This document shows positions 18,026 through 26,884 of a stretch of 64,000 nt of DNA, piece by piece. The notes beneath the pieces were generated by a model. That model searched no databases. It was given only the letters and a program-made list of their open reading frames with translations, and was not told the origin of the DNA. The stretch lies in assembly GCF_003311645.1 (NCBI RefSeq), contig NZ_QEST01000079.1:124001-188000 (forward strand). The letters run 5' to 3'. Position numbers and translations under genes: made by a program. Each line of letters begins with the position of its first letter. The first letter of the stretch is position 1. Source of the DNA: Streptomyces sp. PT12 (GTDB lineage Bacteria; Actinomycetota; Actinomycetes; Streptomycetales; Streptomycetaceae).

Positions 18026-18892
18026 TCAGTCCGCGAGCAACGCCGCGCGGCAGCCCGCCGCGTCGATGTCGCCAGGGGGGTAGCGCGGGTCCAGCTCCCG
18101 CAGGTGTTCGAGCAGCAGGCGGCTCACCGCCCAGTTGCGGTACCACTTGCGGTCGGCCGGGACCGCGTACCAGGGGGCCGCGGGCGTCGAACAGCGGGTC
18201 AGGACCGCCGCGTACGCCTCCTGGTAGTCCGACCACAGGGCCCGCTCGGCGATGTCCCGCGCGTTGAACTTCCAGTGCTTGTGCGGCTCGTCGAGGCGGG
18301 ACAGGAGGCGTTCGCGCTGCTCGTCCCTGCCGAGGTGCAGAAACACCTTCACCGCCGTCACGCCGTCGTCGGCGAGCATGCGCTCCCACGCGTTGATCTC
18401 GTCGTACCGCCGCGTCCAGATCGCCTCGGGCACCAGGCCGTGCACGCGCGCGACCAGCACGTCCTCGTAGTGCGACCGGTCGAAGATGCCGATCTCGCCC
18501 GCCTGCGGCAGCGCCGCGTCGACGCGCCACAGGAAGTGCTGCGCGCGCTCCTGCTCGGTCGGCGCCTTGAACGCCCTGATGCGGCACCCCGCGGGGTTGA
18601 AGTGCGCGACCACGTGCTTGACCGTGCCGCCCTTGCCCGAGGTGTCCGTGCCCTGGAGGACCAGCAGCAGCCTGCGCCGGTCGCCCGCCGAGCCCGCCGC
18701 GTACAGCTGCTCCTGGAGGCGCGCCAGCTCCTTGCCCATCGCGGCCGTCTCGGCGACCGCCCGCTTCTTCTTCCCCTCGAACCCCGGAGTGCCGTCCGTC
18801 GCCGTTCCCGCCAGGTCCGCCGCCTCGCCCGGCTGGCACCGCAGCAGCGTGCGCAGGGACAGGTGATCCGGTGTCGCCTCGTCGCTCCCCAT
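18026..18892 (-). CDS. polyphosphate kinase 2 family protein
   Basis: A 288-residue P-loop kinase of the PPK2 family. Walker A is LQGTDTSGKGG, the lid/Walker B region contains GIFDRSHYEDVLVARVHGLV, and the conserved KHWKFNARDIAERALW and ADRKWYRNWAV blocks follow. PPK2 enzymes move phosphate between polyphosphate and nucleotides, usually phosphorylating ADP, GDP or AMP. The exact class cannot be fixed by eye. The start at 18892 (GGGGG just upstream) is likely but not certain. Confidence 0.9.
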   Translation of the reverse strand: MGSDEATPDHLSLRTLLRCQPGEAADLAGTATDGTPGFEGKKKRAVAETAAMGKELARLQEQLYAAGSAGDRRRLLLVLQGTDTSGKGGTVKHVVAHFNPAGCRIRAFKAPTEQERAQHFLWRVDAALPQAGEIGIFDRSHYEDVLVARVHGLVPEAIWTRRYDEINAWERMLADDGVTAVKVFLHLGRDEQRERLLSRLDEPHKHWKFNARDIAERALWSDYQEAYAAVLTRCSTPAAPWYAVPADRKWYRNWAVSRLLLEHLRELDPRYPPGDIDAAGCRAALLAD

Positions 18893-18937
18893 CCCCCGAT
18901 GATGGTCCCGCCGCGCGCCGCACGCCACTCGGGCGGT

Positions 18938-20047
18938 CTACCGCGGCCGCTGCGCCCGCTGAGCCCGCTCCGCCCGCTGCGCCCCCTCGCGCGCGAGCGC
19001 CGTCAGCCGCGAGATCGCGCGGAAGTACTTCTTGCGGTAGCCGCCCTTTAGCATCTCCTCGCCGAACAGCCGGTCGAACGGCACGCCCGAGGCCCGCACG
19101 GGCAGCTCGCGGTCGTAGAGCCGGTCGGCGAGCACCACGAGCCGCAGCGCCGCGGCCTGGTCGGGGACGGGGCGCACGCCGGTCAGGCACACGGCCGTGA
19201 CCCCGTCGCACAGCGCCCCGTAACGGCTCGGGTGCACCCGTCCCAGGTGGCCGAGCAGCGTGCCGAAGTCGTCGAGCGAGGCGCCGGGGATCGCCAGGGC
19301 CGCGCGCTTGACCTCCGCCTCGTCGGGCGGGGGAGGCGCCGACGGCAGGCCGCGGTGCCGGTAGTCGTCGCCGTCCACGCGCAGCGCGCGGAAGTGCGCG
19401 GCCAGCCCCTGGATCTCCCGCAGGAAGTCGGCCGAGGCGAAGCGCCCCTCGCCCAGCCGCCCCGGCAGGGTGTTCGACGTCGCGGCCAGCGCGACGCCCT
19501 CCACGACGAGGCGGCCGAGCAGCGAGGAGACCAGCACGGTGTCGCCTGGGTCGTCGAGCTCGAACTCGTCGACGCACAGCAGCCGATGCCCGGCGAGCGC
19601 GGCCACAGCCCCCTGGAAGCCCAGCGCGCCGACGAGGTGCGTCAGCTCGACGAAGGTGCAGAACGCCTTCCGCCCCGGTGGCACCGGGGCCGCGTGCCAC
19701 AGCGAGGCGAGCAGGTGCGTCTTGCCGACGCCGAAGCCGCCGTCCAGGTAGACGCCGCGCGGCTCGGGGTCACGCCGCCTGCGCCTGGCCCGCGGCGGCC
19801 ACAGCGCCCGCCGCCCGCCGCGCTCCGTCGGCTCGTCGCCGAGCCCGGCCGCGAACTCGTTGAGCGCCTTCATCGCCGCGTGCTGGCTCGGCCGCGCGGG
19901 GTCGGGGACATAGGTGTCGAAACGCGCCCCTTCGAAGCGGGGCGGCGGCACCAGCTCGGCCACCAGGCGCTCCGGCGCGAGCCCGGGGTCGCGCCCGCTC
20001 AGCGATGCGGGGGTGCCGGAAGGGGCGCCATGGGCGGGGGATGACAC
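18938..20047 (-). CDS. zapE: ZapE/AFG1-type ATPase
   Basis: A 369-residue AAA+ ATPase of the AFG1/ZapE family. Walker A is DGGFGVGKTHLLASLWH and Walker B is LLCVDEFELDDPGD; sensor residues follow in LAATSNTLPGRL. In proteobacteria ZapE affects the Z-ring, and in mitochondria AFG1 helps remove respiratory subunits. Its role in Streptomyces is not settled. The GTG start at 20047 is preceded by GTGGGAAAAC. It is divergent from the reductase gene at 20142, with a 94-bp shared promoter space. Confidence 0.85.
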   Translation of the reverse strand: MSSPAHGAPSGTPASLSGRDPGLAPERLVAELVPPPRFEGARFDTYVPDPARPSQHAAMKALNEFAAGLGDEPTERGGRRALWPPRARRRRRDPEPRGVYLDGGFGVGKTHLLASLWHAAPVPPGRKAFCTFVELTHLVGALGFQGAVAALAGHRLLCVDEFELDDPGDTVLVSSLLGRLVVEGVALAATSNTLPGRLGEGRFASADFLREIQGLAAHFRALRVDGDDYRHRGLPSAPPPPDEAEVKRAALAIPGASLDDFGTLLGHLGRVHPSRYGALCDGVTAVCLTGVRPVPDQAAALRLVVLADRLYDRELPVRASGVPFDRLFGEEMLKGGYRKKYFRAISRLTALAREGAQRAERAQRAQRPR

Positions 20048-20141
20048 GTTTTCCCACTGTACGCGCCACGCCGGGGCCCGTCGTCCCGAGCGCCCGGCGT
20101 GAACGGGCCGCGCGCCCCCCCCGTGTGCCACACTGCGCCTC

Positions 20142-20921
20142 ATGCGACGCCTGATCCCCCCGCCCTGGCCCGGTCAGGGCCCGGCGGCCGACGACCGCGA
20201 GTGGGGCCTCGACGAGCTCGCCGACGCCTACGCCTACCCCGCCGACCAGCCCACGGGCAGCGGCTGGCTGCGCGCGAACATGGTGGCGTCGGTCGACGGG
20301 GCCGCGCACCACGGGGGGCGCTCCAAGCCGCTGTCCAGCCCCGCCGACATGCGCGTCTTCGGCGTGCTGCGTGCCCTGGCCGACGTGGTGCTCGTGGGTG
20401 CCGAGACCGTGCGGGAGGAGCGTTACCGGCCCGCGCGCCGGCGTGCGGAGTTCGTCGAGCGCCGGCGCGCGGCGGGGCAGACCGAGGTGCCCGCGATCGC
20501 CGTCGTCAGTGCCAGCCTGCACCTGGACTTCTCGCTGCCGCTGTTCACCGAGCCGCTTGTGCCCACCCTGGTGATCACCGGCGCCAAGGCCCCGCACGCC
20601 GGTCTCGCCGCCGCGCGCGCCGCGGGCGTCGACGTGGTCACCGCGGGCGACGAGGCGATGGTGGACCCGGCCCGCGTCAAGCCCGCCCTGGCCGGGCTCG
20701 GATGGACGCGGCTGCTCACCGAGGGCGGCCCCCGGCTGCTGGGCCAACTCGCCGCCGCGGGCGTGGTGGACGAGCTGTGCCTGACCACGGCGCCGCGCGT
20801 CACCGTCGGCACCGCGCCGCGCGTCATGAGCGGCCCCGAGATCGCCGATCCGCGGGAGTTCGCGCTGACCGATCTGCTCGAGGACGAGGGCTTCCTCTTC
20901 GGCCGCTATCGCCGCCGCTGA
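20142..20921 (+). CDS. RibD C-terminal-type pyrimidine reductase family protein
   Basis: A 259-residue protein with the RibD_C/dihydrofolate-reductase-like fold: LRANMVASVDGAAHHGGRSKPLS, ADVVLVGAETVREERY, and LLTEGGPRLLGQLAAAGVVDEL. RibD_C enzymes reduce the ribosyl side chain of the riboflavin precursor with NADPH. This stand-alone actinobacterial type has no deaminase domain and no rib genes nearby, so its true substrate is unproven. Confidence 0.85.
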   Translation: MRRLIPPPWPGQGPAADDREWGLDELADAYAYPADQPTGSGWLRANMVASVDGAAHHGGRSKPLSSPADMRVFGVLRALADVVLVGAETVREERYRPARRRAEFVERRRAAGQTEVPAIAVVSASLHLDFSLPLFTEPLVPTLVITGAKAPHAGLAAARAAGVDVVTAGDEAMVDPARVKPALAGLGWTRLLTEGGPRLLGQLAAAGVVDELCLTTAPRVTVGTAPRVMSGPEIADPREFALTDLLEDEGFLFGRYRRR

Positions 20922-21068
20922 CCAGCCACGTCCGACAATCTGCGGAATATGACGTTCCGCTTATCCTGGTGTGGGCAGACTGAAAAGGCGCAACGTCCCG
21001 TGCGTCGACGGGGAAGGATGGTTTCTGCCGGGCGGCGCGGGACCCGGCCGCGACGAAGGGCGCTCCCC

Positions 21069-21536
21069 ATGATCACGACTGTCCTCATGATCGAAAAGCC
21101 CATGGTGCCCACCGACGTCGAGCTGGTGACCACGCTGCACGGCGAGGAGGCGCTGTCGTTCGTGGTGCTGATGCAGCCGAGAGGCGACCAGGATCGGCTG
21201 CTGCGGGCGCTCGACGACGTGGCGCTCGGCGAGCTGGGAGAGGCCGTGCGCGAGAGCGACGTGCCGGAGGGCGGGGACGCGGTCGGACCCGCGCGCCACG
21301 CCCTTGAGGTCTCCCTCTCCGCGCTGCGCGCCACCGGCGCCGACGCGGTCGGCCGGGTGGTCGAGGAGCACCCGATCGACGTGCTGACGTCCGTGGTCCG
21401 CGAGACCGAGGCCGACGAGGTCGTGGTGCTGACCGCGCCGCACTATGTGGAGGAGCTATTCCACCGCGACTGGGCCTCCAGGGCCAGGCACAAGGTCGGC
21501 GTCCCCGTGCTCAAGCTGTTCGCGCACGCGGAGTGA
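21069..21536 (+). CDS. universal-stress-protein-like protein
   Basis: A 155-residue cytoplasmic protein with an alternating strand/helix pattern reminiscent of the Usp nucleotide-binding fold, ending VVVLTAPHYVEELFHRDWASRARHKVGVPVLKLFAH. Homologues next to murC in Streptomyces are often labelled indole-3-glycerol phosphate synthase, but at 155 residues and without that enzyme's barrel motifs the label is not credible. Function unknown. murC starts 94 bp downstream. Confidence 0.7.
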   Translation: MITTVLMIEKPMVPTDVELVTTLHGEEALSFVVLMQPRGDQDRLLRALDDVALGELGEAVRESDVPEGGDAVGPARHALEVSLSALRATGADAVGRVVEEHPIDVLTSVVRETEADEVVVLTAPHYVEELFHRDWASRARHKVGVPVLKLFAHAE

Positions 21537-21630
21537 GCCGGGTGCGACAATCGTCCCCTCGCGACCGCATGGACAGCGGCACGTACGGCAACACGTCACG
21601 CAGCACGTCACGCACCAGGGAGACACACGC

Positions 21631-23043
21631 ATGACACCGGCGATCCCGCCCGCCATGGAACGGCCCCACTTCATCGGCATCGGCGGCGCCGGGATGTCGG
21701 GCATCGCCAAGATCCTCACCCGCCGCGGCGCGCGGGTCGCGGGCAGCGACGCGAAGGACTCCGAGACCGCCGCCGCGCTGCGCGCCCTCGGCGCCACCGT
21801 CCACATCGGCCACGCCTCCGGGCACCTCGCCCCCGACGCCACCGCCGTGGTCGTCTCGAGCGCCATCCGCGAGGACAACCCCGAGCTGGCCGAGGCCCAC
21901 GCCCGCGGCATCCCCGTCGTCCACCGCTCCGAGGCCCTGGCCGCCCTGATGGACGGGCTGCGGACCATCGCCGTCGCGGGCACCCACGGCAAGACGACCA
22001 CCACGTCGATGCTGGCCGTCGGCCTGACCGCCCTGGGGCTCTCGCCCTCGTACGCCATCGGCGGCGACCTCGACTCCCCCGGCTCCAACGCCGAGTCGGG
22101 CGAGGGCGACCTGTTCGTGGCCGAGGCCGACGAGAGCGACCGCAGCTTCCACCGGTACAGGCCCGAGGTGGCGATCGTCCTCAACGTCGAGCTCGACCAC
22201 CACGCCAACTACGCGTCGCTCGACGAGATCCACGCCTCGTTCGAGACGTTCGCCGACCGGATCGTCCCCGGCGGCACCCTGGTGATCAACGCGGACCAGG
22301 ACGGCGCCCGCACCCTGACCGCCCGCCTCGCGGGGCGCGAGGGGCTGGCGATCGTGACCTATGGCGAGGCGCCCGACGCGGATGTGCGGGTGACGGCCCT
22401 GGAGCCCGAGGGGCTGACCAGCCGCGTCACCGTGTCCCTCGACGGGCGGGACGGCGAGGGCCGCCGCGAGATCGCGTTCCGCGTCTCCGTGCCCGGCCGC
22501 CACTACGCGTTCAACGCGGTCGCCGCCCTCGCCGCGGGCGTCGCCGCCGGGGTCCCCGTGGACGCGCTGGCCACCGCGCTCGGCGGCTACACCGGCGCCC
22601 GCCGCCGCCTCACCCTCCAGGGGGAGGCCCGCGGCGTGCGGATCATCGACAGCTACGCCCACCACCCCACCGAGATGGCCGCCGACCTCGAGGCCATCCG
22701 CGGCGGCGCGGACGGCGGGCGGCTGCTCGTCGTCTTCCAGCCGCATCTCTTCAGCAGGACCCGCGAGTTGGGCGCCGAGATGGGCCAGGCCCTCGCGCTG
22801 GCCGACGCGTGCGTCGTCCTCGACATCTATCCCGCGCGCGAGGACCCCATCCCCGGCGTCACCAGCCAGATGATCGTCGACGCCGCCCGCGCCCACGGCG
22901 CCGATGTCACCGCCGAGCCGCACAAGGACGCCGTCCCCGACGTCGTCGCGGGAATCGCAGGGCCGGGCGATCTCGTTCTCACCATGGGCGCGGGCGATGT
23001 CACCGAGCTCGGCCCCAAGATCCTCGCCCGGCTCTCCGGCTGA
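21631..23043 (+). CDS. murC: UDP-N-acetylmuramate--L-alanine ligase
   Basis: A 470-residue Mur ligase that adds L-alanine to UDP-MurNAc in peptidoglycan synthesis. The N-terminal nucleotide-sugar domain has FIGIGGAGMSGIAKIL, the P-loop is AVAGTHGKTTTTSML (about residue 117), and NVELDHHANY and YAHHPTEM mark the central and C-terminal domains. ATG start with AGGGAGA 7 bp upstream. An 11-bp direct repeat CACGTCACGCA lies just before the ribosome binding site. It lies outside the main dcw division cluster, as is common in Streptomyces. Confidence 0.96.
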   Translation: MTPAIPPAMERPHFIGIGGAGMSGIAKILTRRGARVAGSDAKDSETAAALRALGATVHIGHASGHLAPDATAVVVSSAIREDNPELAEAHARGIPVVHRSEALAALMDGLRTIAVAGTHGKTTTTSMLAVGLTALGLSPSYAIGGDLDSPGSNAESGEGDLFVAEADESDRSFHRYRPEVAIVLNVELDHHANYASLDEIHASFETFADRIVPGGTLVINADQDGARTLTARLAGREGLAIVTYGEAPDADVRVTALEPEGLTSRVTVSLDGRDGEGRREIAFRVSVPGRHYAFNAVAALAAGVAAGVPVDALATALGGYTGARRRLTLQGEARGVRIIDSYAHHPTEMAADLEAIRGGADGGRLLVVFQPHLFSRTRELGAEMGQALALADACVVLDIYPAREDPIPGVTSQMIVDAARAHGADVTAEPHKDAVPDVVAGIAGPGDLVLTMGAGDVTELGPKILARLSG

Positions 23044-23097
23044 CCGGACGCGGGGCGACAACGGACCGGGTGACCTTCGAAGGAGACGGAAAGCACC

Positions 23098-23514
23098 ATG
23101 GCATACGAGGTCGACAAGACCGACGAGCAGTGGCGGGAGCAGCTGACCCCCGAGGAGTACCGGGTGCTGCGCCAGGCCGGGACCGAGCCCGCCTTCACCG
23201 GCGAGTACACCGACACCAAGACCGAGGGCGCCTACCACTGCCGCGCGTGCGGCGCCGAGCTGTTCCGCTCGGAGGCCAAGTTCGAGTCGCACTGCGGCTG
23301 GCCGTCGTTCTTCGACCCCAAGGACAGCGACGCCGTGGAGACCCGAGAGGACCACTCGCTGCCCGGCCGCCCGCGGACCGAGGTGCTGTGCGCGACATGC
23401 GGCTCGCACCTCGGCCACGTCTTCGCGGGCAAGGGCTATGACACCCCCACCGACCTGCGGTACTGCATCAACTCCATCGCCATCCGGCTGGATCCGGCGG
23501 ACCGGGGCGCCTGA
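23098..23514 (+). CDS. msrB: peptide-methionine (R)-S-oxide reductase
   Basis: A 138-residue enzyme that reduces methionine R-sulfoxide. Two CxxC zinc motifs are present (YHCRACGAE and VLCATCGSHLGH), the family signature GWPSFFDP is intact, and the C-terminal catalytic Cys lies in RYCINSIA. A very good GAAGGAGA site precedes the ATG. It is 54 bp downstream of murC and may be co-transcribed. Its 3' end overlaps that of the convergent PfkB gene by 47 bp. Confidence 0.96.
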   Translation: MAYEVDKTDEQWREQLTPEEYRVLRQAGTEPAFTGEYTDTKTEGAYHCRACGAELFRSEAKFESHCGWPSFFDPKDSDAVETREDHSLPGRPRTEVLCATCGSHLGHVFAGKGYDTPTDLRYCINSIAIRLDPADRGA

Positions 23515-24415
23515 TCTCGTCCACCGCCGCGGCCAGCTCCGCGGCGGTGATGTGCCGCTCGGCCGTGCCGTGGTGGGTGCACGCGAACGCCCCCGCCACG
23601 AGACCGGCCAGCGCGCACTGGTCGAGATCGGCGTCGGGGCCGCTGCCCAGCCATGTGTGCAGGAACGCCGTGGCGAACGCGTCGCCCGCGCCGTTGCTGT
23701 CCACCACAGGCGAGGGCGGTGTCACGGCCGGGTAGTGCCTGACCTCGCCGCCGTCCCGCGCCAGCACGTGGCAGCCGCGCGACCCGTCCGTCGCCACCGC
23801 GACCCGCGCCCGCCCCTTGGCCAGGATCATCCGCAGCACCTCGGGCACCCGCCCCTGGATCCCGGCCGCCGAGAGGAACACGAAGTCCGTGCCGAACGCC
23901 CACGGCGTCGCCGAGGGCTCCTCGCCGTCCCACGCGTGCAGATCCGTCGACATCGGCACCCCGCGCCGCTCCAGCTCGGCCAGCAGGTCGCGCGTGAAGT
24001 GCGCCCGCGACAGGTGCACATGCCGCGCCCGCTCCACCCGTGGCAGCACGAACGCGGGGGGCAGCAGCAGATCGGCCGGGTGCCGCCCGTCGTAGAAGGA
24101 GAAGCGCCGCCCCTCCGCGTCGACCAGGTTGACGCTGCGGGGCGTCCCGTTGGGCGCGGGCAGCGTCTCGAACGCCACGCCCGCGCTCCGGAACCTCGCT
24201 CTGAGCAGCCCGCCCTGCGGGTCGTCGCCGAGGTAGTCGACGAACGTCGTCCGCCGCCCCAGGGCGTGGAAGCCCAGGGCGTATCCCGTCCCCGAGTGGG
24301 CCACGTAGTCGTACACAGGCTCCACGTGCAGCAGGTCCTGATCCGGCACTTCGAGGCGCTCGACGCGGACGATCGTGTCCACTCCCGAGCCGCCGATCAC
24401 CAGCACGTCATCCAT
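23468..24415 (-). CDS. PfkB-family carbohydrate kinase
   Basis: A 315-residue ribokinase-fold sugar kinase. The N-terminal VIGGSGVDTIVRVERL and the C-terminal signature SPVVDSNGAGDAFATAFLH (anion hole and catalytic Asp in GAGD) are clear. It phosphorylates a sugar or nucleoside; substrate unknown. No good ribosome binding site is seen at the chosen ATG. The 3' end lies inside the msrB 3' end on the other strand. Confidence 0.88.
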   Translation of the reverse strand: MDDVLVIGGSGVDTIVRVERLEVPDQDLLHVEPVYDYVAHSGTGYALGFHALGRRTTFVDYLGDDPQGGLLRARFRSAGVAFETLPAPNGTPRSVNLVDAEGRRFSFYDGRHPADLLLPPAFVLPRVERARHVHLSRAHFTRDLLAELERRGVPMSTDLHAWDGEEPSATPWAFGTDFVFLSAAGIQGRVPEVLRMILAKGRARVAVATDGSRGCHVLARDGGEVRHYPAVTPPSPVVDSNGAGDAFATAFLHTWLGSGPDADLDQCALAGLVAGAFACTHHGTAERHITAAELAAAVDEIRRPGPPDPAGWRWS

Positions 24416-24461
24416 GGCGCGCACCGTACGGAAGGCGCCACGGGGTGGCTCGTGCCGGGAG

Positions 24462-24986
24462 TCAGGGCGCACCGAGAAGATCGGCGTACTGGTCGCGCAG
24501 CCGGTCGAAGCCGTGCTCCCGCGCCGCCTCGCCCACCACCCGCGGCACCGCCCTGCCCTCAAGGGCCCCGGTCAGCGCGGCCAGGCACAGATGCCACCCC
24601 GTGGCGAGCTCCGCGGCCCGCGTCCCTTCGCCCCACACGTGCGTGAGCCGCAGCCGGGTCCCCGTGTCGGCGGGCGTGAGCGCGAACCGCAGCTCGTCCT
24701 CGTACCACGCGAGCGCCAGCAGCCGCGGCGGCGTGACCGCGAGCACCGCCCCCTGCGGCGCCGGGTCCGCGGGGTCCGTCTCTGGCAGGGCGACGGGTCC
24801 TGGGGAGTCCAGGTCGCGGCCCGGCGTGTAGGGCGCCCAGCGCGCGACCCACTCCGCCTCGGTGAGCGCCGCCCATACCTCCTCAGCCGTGCTCGACAGC
24901 TCGCGCTCGAGGGCCAGCGCCCACCGGCCCTCGCCCGCGCGTTCGAGCGTGGCCGCCACCGGCTGCTGGGGGAGTGGATCGCTCAT
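24462..24986 (-). CDS. SRPBCC/AHSA1-domain protein
   Basis: A 174-residue START/Bet v 1-like protein: LALERELSSTAEEVWAALTE, then TRLRLTHVWGE, and TGWHLCLAALTGALEG, the usual activator-of-Hsp90-type pattern of polyketide-cyclase/AHSA1 proteins. It forms a hydrophobic ligand pocket; ligand unknown. It follows treZ after 15 bp and is probably in the same transcript. Confidence 0.82.
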   Translation of the reverse strand: MSDPLPQQPVAATLERAGEGRWALALERELSSTAEEVWAALTEAEWVARWAPYTPGRDLDSPGPVALPETDPADPAPQGAVLAVTPPRLLALAWYEDELRFALTPADTGTRLRLTHVWGEGTRAAELATGWHLCLAALTGALEGRAVPRVVGEAAREHGFDRLRDQYADLLGAP

Positions 24987-25001
24987 GCCGCCCACGCTCC
25001 C

Positions 25002-26777
25002 TCACTCCGCGACGCGGCGCAGCACGGCCGCGGCGCGCGGCGGGAGCAGCAGCACCCCCGAGTCGTCGGGCGGCGGGCAGCGGTGGGTGGCCGCCAGCGT
25101 CTCGAACGCGCCGTCGCCCAGCGGAACGACGGCCTGGCCGCCCTCGCCCACGTGCACGGCGACGGTCAGCGGGCCGCTGTGCACCACGAGCCACCCGGCC
25201 CCGTCGTCGGCGAGCGCCCGCACATCGGCGAGCGTCAGCCCGGGCGGCAGGTGCGCGTGGCGGATCGCGATCAGCCGCCCGCACCAGCCGAGCAGCCAGG
25301 GCTCGTCCCCCTCGGCCGCCGCACCGCCGTCCACCCGCGACCAGTCGAGGCATGAGCGGTCACGCGTCGCCGGGTCCTGCGGGTCGGGGATCTCATCGGC
25401 GGGCCAGCCGTGCGCGCCGAACTCCCGCCGCCGCCCGTTGCGCACCGCCTCGGCGAGCTCGGGGTCCTGGTGGTCGGTGAAGTACTGCCAGGGCGTCACG
25501 GCCCCCCACTCCTCGCCCATGAACAGCATCGGCGTGAACGGGCCGCACAGCACGATCGCCGCCGCGATCGCCGCCCCGTCCTCCCCGGCGAGCGCCGCGA
25601 CGCGGTCGCCCAGGGCCCGGTTGCCGACCTGGTCGTGCGTCTGCGCGTAGCCGAGCAGCCGGTACGCGGGCGTGGCCGCGCGGTCGAACGGCCTGCCGTG
25701 CCGCCTGCCGCGGAACGCCGAGTACCCGCCGTCGTGGAAGAACCCCCGCTCAAGCGTCCTCGCCAGGGTCGCGAGCGGGGCCCGCGCGAAGTCCGCGTAG
25801 TAGCCCTGCGACTCGCCGGTCACCGCGCAGTGCAGGGCGTGGTGGAAGTCGTCGTTCCACTGCGCGTGCAGCCCGTGGCCGTGGTGGGCGCGGGGCGCGG
25901 TGGTGCGCGGGTCGTTGCGGTCCGACTCGCCGATCAGAAACAGCGGCCGCCCCAACTCCTCGGACAGCGCGTCCACTTCGGCGGAGAGCTGGGCGAGCAC
26001 ATGCTCGGCGCGGTTGTCGAAGAGCGCGTGCACCGCGTCGAGCCGCAGCCCGTCGATGCGGTAGTCCCGCAGGAACGCCAGGGCGCTGCCGACGAAGTAC
26101 GCGCGCACCTCGTCCGAGCCGTGCTCGTCCAGGTTCACCGCCGCGCCCCACGGGGTGTGGTGTGCCTCGGTGAAGTACGGGCCGAACTCGGGCAGCCGGT
26201 TCCCCGAAGGCCCCAGGTGGTTGTGCACGACGTCGAGGACGACTCCGAGCCCGTGCCCGTGCGCCGTGTCGACAAAGCGCTGAAGCCCCTCGGGCCCGCC
26301 GTACGGCTCGTGCACCGACCATGGCGCGACCCCGTCGTAGCCCCATCCGTGCCGCCCGGGGAAGGCGCACACCGGCATCAGCTCCACATGGGTGAACCCG
26401 AGCGCCGCGACATGGCCGAGCCGCCCCGCCGCCGCGTCGAACGTGCCTTCGGGCGTGAACGTCCCGATGTGCGTCTCGTACAGCACCGCGCCTGGCAGCC
26501 CGCGCCCCGCCCAGTCGTGGCGCCACGGGAACGCCCCGAGGTCGGTCACCGCGGCGGGCCCCTCGGGACCCTCGGGAAGCCAGCGGGCCCGCGGGTCGGG
26601 TAGCACGGGCCCGTCGTCGAGCGCGAACCCGTACCGCGTCCCGGGCCCCGCCTCCTCATCCGCCACATCCGCCACCCACCAGCCCGCACGGCCCGGATCC
26701 CGCTCCATGGGAACGGGCCGCGTCGACAGGTGCAGCGTCACTTGCCGGGCCCAGGGTGCCCACACGTCGAACAGCAT
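25002..26777 (-). CDS. treZ: malto-oligosyltrehalose trehalohydrolase
   Basis: A 591-residue GH13 enzyme that releases trehalose from maltooligosyl-trehalose, the second step of the TreY-TreZ route from glycogen. An N-terminal CBM48-like domain (MLFDVWAPWARQVTLHL) precedes the barrel. Catalytic elements are DYRIDGLRLDAVHAL (nucleophile Asp), FLIGESDRNDP (acid Glu) and YAQTHDQVGNR (transition-state Asp). Its partner treY lies about 10 kb away on the same strand. Confidence 0.95.
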   Translation of the reverse strand: MLFDVWAPWARQVTLHLSTRPVPMERDPGRAGWWVADVADEEAGPGTRYGFALDDGPVLPDPRARWLPEGPEGPAAVTDLGAFPWRHDWAGRGLPGAVLYETHIGTFTPEGTFDAAAGRLGHVAALGFTHVELMPVCAFPGRHGWGYDGVAPWSVHEPYGGPEGLQRFVDTAHGHGLGVVLDVVHNHLGPSGNRLPEFGPYFTEAHHTPWGAAVNLDEHGSDEVRAYFVGSALAFLRDYRIDGLRLDAVHALFDNRAEHVLAQLSAEVDALSEELGRPLFLIGESDRNDPRTTAPRAHHGHGLHAQWNDDFHHALHCAVTGESQGYYADFARAPLATLARTLERGFFHDGGYSAFRGRRHGRPFDRAATPAYRLLGYAQTHDQVGNRALGDRVAALAGEDGAAIAAAIVLCGPFTPMLFMGEEWGAVTPWQYFTDHQDPELAEAVRNGRRREFGAHGWPADEIPDPQDPATRDRSCLDWSRVDGGAAAEGDEPWLLGWCGRLIAIRHAHLPPGLTLADVRALADDGAGWLVVHSGPLTVAVHVGEGGQAVVPLGDGAFETLAATHRCPPPDDSGVLLLPPRAAAVLRRVAE

Positions 26778-26816
26778 GGATCCATGCTCATGGCGCGGAC
26801 GGTCGTTCGCCAGAAC

Positions 26817-26851
26817 GCCGGGCGGGACGGACGCGCGTCGCCCCGCCCGGC
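26817..26851 (-). terminator. strong terminator hairpin between the GNAT gene and treZ
   Basis: A 10-bp perfect stem, GCCGGGCGGG/CCCGCCCGGC, with a 15-nt loop that itself holds GACGCGCGTC. It lies about 35 bp past the GNAT stop, which suggests that treZ has its own promoter. Confidence 0.6.
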
Positions 26852-26880
26852 TCGTGGTCCGACCGGCTCGTGGTCCGACC
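26849..26880. repeat. two perfect 16-bp tandem repeats
   Basis: GGCTCGTGGTCCGACC occurs twice head to tail, immediately after the GNAT stop and partly inside the terminator arm. Confidence 0.85.
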
Positions 26881-26884
26881 GGCC

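Noticed and set aside
21069-21536. Labelling this gene indole-3-glycerol phosphate synthase
   Set aside because: It is far too short for that TIM-barrel enzyme and lacks its motifs; the pattern is closer to a Usp-like fold.
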